This document shows positions 60,389 through 64,000 of a stretch of DNA of 64,000 nt, one piece after another. The notes beneath the pieces were generated by a model. It had not been told where the DNA came from, ran no database searches, and worked only from the letters and a program-made list of their open reading frames with translations. The stretch covers positions 248,001-312,000 of the forward strand of contig NZ_JBNFZM010000004.1 of assembly GCF_051195235.1 (NCBI RefSeq), given 5' to 3'. Source of the stretch: Tateyamaria sp947503385 (GTDB lineage: Bacteria > Pseudomonadota > Alphaproteobacteria > Rhodobacterales > Rhodobacteraceae). The first letter of the stretch is position 1. The number at the start of each line of letters is the position of its first letter. Position numbers and translations under genes: made by a program.

Positions 60389-61362
60389 GCGCCGCCGCCC
60401 ATCTGCCACGCAAGGCGCAAGGCCTCGATCATGCTGGTGGGGTTTGCGCGCCCGGTGCCCGCGATGTCAAAGGCGGTGCCGTGATCCGGTGAGGTGCGCA
60501 CAATCGGCAGTCCAAGGGTTACATTCACGCCCCGGTCAAAATCCAGCGTCTTGATCGGGATGAGCGCCTGATCGTGATACATGCAGACCGCCACATCATA
60601 GCGCTGGCGGGCGGCCGCGTGAAACAGCGTGTCACCGGGCCAGGGGCCGGTTATGTCCAGACCGTCCGCCGCCATCTGCGCCACCAGATCCGCGATCCAA
60701 TCCACCTCCGCCCGTCCCATCGTCCCGCCTTCACCCGCATGGGGGTTCAGGCCTGCGACAGCGATACGCGGGTGCGGCAGGCCAAAACGGGTGCGCAAAT
60801 CACGCGCGGTGATCTCAATTGTGTGCCGTAACAGGGTTGGCGTCAGCGCCTCGGCCACATCCCGAAGCGGAATGTGGATGGTCGTCGGCACAACGCGCAA
60901 TTCAGGCGAGGCGAGCATCATCACCGCCTGTGGCGCACCGGTCAGGGCTTCCAGATACTCAGTATGGCCGGGATAGGGGAAACCGGCCCCGTCTTTCAGT
61001 ACCTTTTTATGGATGGGCGCTGTGCACAGGGCCGAAGCCGCACCTTCGGTCACCAATGCCACTGCGCGGGCAATCACCGCCATCACATCCGCAGCATTGC
61101 CCAGTTCCGGGAGACCGGGTGTGACCGGCTTGGCAAAGGGATGCTGCAGCACGGGCAGGACCGGCGCCGCCACATCCGCCGCAGCCGCAGGGGCGTCAAT
61201 CGCCTGCCACTCTGTGTCCGCAGGCAAATGTGACGGATCGCCGATCCAGAACAGCGGCACGTCAGCACCCAAGGCCCGCCGGGCGTGCGCCATGATCTCC
61301 GGTCCGATCCCAGCCGGTTCACCACAGGTGACGGCGACCGGGCGCGGAGTCCTGCCGGTCAT
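60385..61362 (-). CDS. pdxA: 4-hydroxythreonine-4-phosphate dehydrogenase
   Basis: 325 residues. It oxidises 4-phosphohydroxy-threonine in the DXP-dependent pyridoxal phosphate pathway. VAVTCGEPAGIGPEI opens the protein; later signatures are GHTEYLEALTGAP (metal His), GLNPHAGEGGTMGRAE, and MYHDQALIPIKTLDF. It starts and ends in 4-bp overlaps. The surA-pdxA-rsmA order is shared with gammaproteobacteria. Confidence 0.95.
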   Translation of the reverse strand: MTGRTPRPVAVTCGEPAGIGPEIMAHARRALGADVPLFWIGDPSHLPADTEWQAIDAPAAAADVAAPVLPVLQHPFAKPVTPGLPELGNAADVMAVIARAVALVTEGAASALCTAPIHKKVLKDGAGFPYPGHTEYLEALTGAPQAVMMLASPELRVVPTTIHIPLRDVAEALTPTLLRHTIEITARDLRTRFGLPHPRIAVAGLNPHAGEGGTMGRAEVDWIADLVAQMAADGLDITGPWPGDTLFHAAARQRYDVAVCMYHDQALIPIKTLDFDRGVNVTLGLPIVRTSPDHGTAFDIAGTGRANPTSMIEALRLAWQMGGGA

Positions 61363-62591
61363 TCGAAAATGACGATGTTCGCTTCGGCCTCAAGCTCGGC
61401 CAGCAGATTGTCGGAAAAGGCTGTCAGACGCTGGTTGCGCAATTGCGCGGCCACGGATTCGCGGTCGATCACCTGATCGTCCTCCAGCGCCGGGGTGCGC
61501 CCGCACAGCATCAGGAACACGAGTGTTTCGCCATTGGCGCGGGTCAGGGCCGTCGACACTTCACCCGGGTCGAGCTTGGCCAGTTCGATGGCGATGTCAT
61601 CGGGAATCTCTTCGGGAGGCAGGCTGCCACGGTCCAGTACATTCTCCGGCTTGCCCTTGGCGATGCCATAGAGGTCGTCACACCGATCCACATTTGCCCG
61701 GATTGTATTTGCGATTGCCAGCGCTTCGGGCGTGCGCCCGCCGCTGATGTAATAGGCTGCGTACTCCACGGCGTCATATTCCTGCGTGGGCGCACCGGTT
61801 TCACGGATATCGCGCAATTGGAACAGCGCAACGGCGTTGGGGATCGGCAGCGGTTGCGTGACCTCGCCGGGGCCAAGCGCCAGCAGGAGCGGGCGCAGGG
61901 TTGCGGGCAGATCGGTGATCGGCAACCAGTCAAGGCGCCCACCGCGTCCGCGCGACGCGGTGGCTGAAAACCGGCGGGCAAAGCTGGAAAACTCGGCTTC
62001 GGTCGTGGATTGTGAAATCTGCTCGGCCTGCGCCAACACGGCTTGTGCGCGGTTGGGCGGGGCGGGAATGATGATCTCGGAGACCAGCACTTCGATACCG
62101 CTGGCCGTGTTCACCTGATTGACTGCGCGGTCAATCTCGTCCTCGGAAATCTGCACCCGAGAGCCAAAGCGCGCCCGGATATAGTCGCGCCACACCAGAG
62201 ACACGGCGACAAAGTCACGGAAGGTTTCGCGCGCGACGCCCGCGCTTTCTAGACCGCCGACAAATTCTTCGACGGTCAGATTGGCCCGCGCCGCGAAATC
62301 GGCCAACCCCTGTTGCAACGCGCCTTCGCTCACCGCAGCGCCGCGTTGGCGGGTTTCGGCCACACGCAGACGGTCACGGATCAGTTCCTGCAACACGGAT
62401 GAACGATCACTGCCCGGTGAATTCAAAACCTGCAAAAAGCGGCTGCGCTGCTGGATTTCGAATTCGGTGATGACGGCTTCGTCCACCTGTGCCACCGGGG
62501 CAAACAGGTTTTGTGCCCAACTGGCCGGGGCCGTCAGGCCCGCCGTGATGAGGGTTGCTGCCCCCAGAAATCGTGTCAGTCTACCGCTCAT
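61359..62591 (-). CDS. surA: Peptidyl-prolyl isomerase/chaperone SurA
   Basis: 410 residues from the ATG at 62591, which overlaps the lptD stop (ATGA) and follows AGGCGAA; an ATG six codons earlier is possible. Signal peptide MSGRLTRFLGAATLITAGL to PASWA. The N-terminal SurA domain (about 35-160, EAVITEFEIQQRSRF) is followed by a parvulin domain (about 165-275, ISQSTTEAEFSSFARRFSA) and a degenerate second parvulin region. It is a periplasmic chaperone for outer-membrane proteins, including LptD. Confidence 0.87.
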   Translation of the reverse strand: MSGRLTRFLGAATLITAGLTAPASWAQNLFAPVAQVDEAVITEFEIQQRSRFLQVLNSPGSDRSSVLQELIRDRLRVAETRQRGAAVSEGALQQGLADFAARANLTVEEFVGGLESAGVARETFRDFVAVSLVWRDYIRARFGSRVQISEDEIDRAVNQVNTASGIEVLVSEIIIPAPPNRAQAVLAQAEQISQSTTEAEFSSFARRFSATASRGRGGRLDWLPITDLPATLRPLLLALGPGEVTQPLPIPNAVALFQLRDIRETGAPTQEYDAVEYAAYYISGGRTPEALAIANTIRANVDRCDDLYGIAKGKPENVLDRGSLPPEEIPDDIAIELAKLDPGEVSTALTRANGETLVFLMLCGRTPALEDDQVIDRESVAAQLRNQRLTAFSDNLLAELEAEANIVIFE

Positions 62592-64000
62592 TTCGCCTGC
62601 TTTCCGCATGATCGTACCTGTGATTGCCCCCCCGCCTCGGTGGCGAAGCCTCTGAGGGACACTGTAAAGCCCAGATTTGTCGAGGGCTCAACCGTTGTCG
62701 AGTCCGCAAAGCGCCGTGTGACCGACGCCGCAACCCGCACACATTCGTTGCTGTACGCGATCCCGGCCCGGGCGGTGGCCGCGCGCCCTTCGGTCAGATC
62801 GTAGCGCCAGTCAAGGTCGGCCGTCCAGAACCGGTCGATCTTGTACGAGCCGTCAAAGCTCAGTTCCGAGATCGGGTCAGGCCGGTCTTCGTCGATATCC
62901 TCATCGAGCCAGACATAGCTACTGCCCAGATCAAGCCGGTCATTGCGCCAGCTGCCCCGGAATTCGGCCTTGGCCACGTCGAACTGATCGTCGAACAGCC
63001 CGCGGCCCGTGATGGCAAGACCGCCGTCAAATTTCAATTGGCCCGCCAAAAGGTAATCCGATTGCAGCCCCCCCAATCCCGACGACCGGGTGATATCGAC
63101 CTGCGCCTCTTCGCGGAGGATTTGGCCGATGGTCAGGTTGGCCGACCACCCGTCCGGGTCAAACCGCGCCCACGTGGCGCCAATGGCCGCGGACCAGCCC
63201 CGTTCGCGCCGGTCCGGCGCGGGAAAGCGGGACAGGGTCAGCAGATTGCCCTCGTCGAATTCGACAAATGTGCTTTCGTCATTGGGGATGTCCAGCCCAT
63301 TGCCACCCACCCATGCCAGTTGCACCATCGGTTCGATCACCTGCGTAACGCCGCCTGCATCGCGCCGCACCATGGGATAGCGCAGCGTGACCGACGCGCG
63401 CGGGCTGATCTCGCTGTCGGAGCCGTCAAAAGCGGCGTCCTCCTTGATGTCGAACGCGTCCGCTGCGAACCCCAGTTGCGAGGTGACTTGCAGGCCGCCA
63501 ACAAACCCGGTCCGCATCCAGTCGGCCTCAAGGTTCAGGCGGGTGACATCGCGGCCATCAGCGACGCCGTCACCATCGGTGTCACCGGGATTGCTGGATT
63601 GGCGCAAATGGGTGCGAGCGGTGGCCGCGATGCGGAATTCCCCGCCCGTTGCGATCGGGAAAAAGCGGCGTTCGTACAACGCCTCGACGATGTCCGACGG
63701 CAGAAAATCGTCATTCTCGTCATCGCGCAGCGTTTTGACATTGATGTAGGACAGTCGAATGTATTCATCGCGCCGGGCGCGGCTGACGCGCACCTCGCTG
63801 TCCAGTCGGTCCTTGCCGGAATAGCCATAATCCGCCAGATACGCGTCGTCCGAGATGACCTCGACATCGAATTGCAGCCGGAAATCGCGCCCCAGATCAA
63901 ACTCGCCCACACCAAACAAATAGCCGCGCTGGTCGTCGGGTTGCAGGTCGTCACGGGACAAAGCCCCCTCGAACGCGATGCGGCCCCGGCGAAACGCCTG
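62588..64000 (-). CDS. lptD: LPS assembly protein LptD, C-terminal part (5' end beyond window)
   Basis: Open to the right edge; the first visible residues are QAFRRGRIAFEGAL and the protein continues outside. About 470 residues of the C-terminal beta-barrel are seen: alternating Arg/Asp-rich strands, EADWMRTGFVGGL, FDGGLAITGRG, NECVRVAASVTRRFADST and an ending QSQVRSCGKQAK. Two Cys residues (in NECVR and RSCGK) fit the conserved disulphide-forming cysteines of LptD. It translocates LPS to the cell surface. Coupled to surA by a 4-bp overlap. Confidence 0.9.
   Translation of the reverse strand, partial: QAFRRGRIAFEGALSRDDLQPDDQRGYLFGVGEFDLGRDFRLQFDVEVISDDAYLADYGYSGKDRLDSEVRVSRARRDEYIRLSYINVKTLRDDENDDFLPSDIVEALYERRFFPIATGGEFRIAATARTHLRQSSNPGDTDGDGVADGRDVTRLNLEADWMRTGFVGGLQVTSQLGFAADAFDIKEDAAFDGSDSEISPRASVTLRYPMVRRDAGGVTQVIEPMVQLAWVGGNGLDIPNDESTFVEFDEGNLLTLSRFPAPDRRERGWSAAIGATWARFDPDGWSANLTIGQILREEAQVDITRSSGLGGLQSDYLLAGQLKFDGGLAITGRGLFDDQFDVAKAEFRGSWRNDRLDLGSSYVWLDEDIDEDRPDPISELSFDGSYKIDRFWTADLDWRYDLTEGRAATARAGIAYSNECVRVAASVTRRFADSTTVEPSTNLGFTVSLRGFATEAGGQSQVRSCGKQAK

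Noticed and set aside
63959..63961. TTG at 63961 as the lptD start
   Set aside because: The frame continues without a stop to base 64000 and only barrel sequence is present, so the start lies outside the window.

Overview
The window looks like chromosomal DNA of a marine Rhodobacterales (Roseobacter-group alphaproteobacterium). This is inferred from the high G+C, the gene families (RTX proteins ending in a Hint_2 module, GcvT-type FAD dehydrogenases, a Fur/Mur regulator, LpxI instead of LpxH, a DUF4167 protein beside prmC) and the gene order. No tRNA, rRNA, CRISPR array, insertion sequence or prophage was found. Both ends cut a gene: the 5' end of a giant RTX/cadherin-like protein on the left and the N-terminal part of lptD on the right.

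Layout. 1-9.2 kb: two secreted RTX proteins that share a C-terminal Hint module. The first carries 16 cadherin-like repeats. The second has an unusually dyad-rich upstream region. 9.2-15.7 kb: a MobA-like nucleotidyltransferase, two paralogous FAD/GcvT (dimethylglycine/sarcosine dehydrogenase-like) genes and a small HExxH protein. The two paralogues share a near-identical operator-like sequence upstream. 15.7-25.2 kb: a possible structured RNA, a membrane LytTR regulator, a CorC/HlyC protein, a phosphoesterase, xerD with a coupled unknown gene, a tiny membrane protein, aroK-aroB, ssb, a lytic transglycosylase and a membrane protein of unknown function. 25.2-31 kb: a peptide/opine-type ABC importer (fused ATPases plus two permeases, no binding protein) with an AraC-type regulator upstream.

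31-44.2 kb: miaA, divergent from a long envelope-biogenesis run: pyrH-frr-uppS-cdsA-dxr-rseP-small ORF-bamA-skp-fabZ-lpxA-lpxI-lpxB. It joins ribosome recycling, isoprenoid and phospholipid precursors, regulated proteolysis, outer-membrane protein assembly and lipid A synthesis. 44.4-52.9 kb: tyrS, anmK, a cupin, a GNAT acetyltransferase, eno, a DMT transporter, fur/mur, a DEAD-box helicase and mazG. 53-56 kb: a tight operon of an M20D amidohydrolase, an agmatinase-like and a guanidinobutyrase-like ureohydrolase, which suggests use of guanidino compounds. 56-64 kb: DUF1499, a small secreted protein, prfA-prmC, DUF4167, and the coupled minus-strand run lptD-surA-pdxA-rsmA.

Most of the window is ordinary core genome with 1-, 4- or 8-bp start/stop overlaps. 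The less expected signals are mainly non-coding: paired operators for the two dehydrogenases, overlapping dyads before the second RTX gene, a LacI-like palindrome before eno, a TGCAAA cluster between fur/mur and the helicase, a 10-bp-arm dyad before ssb, a dispersed terminator tail, and two very small membrane-protein genes.
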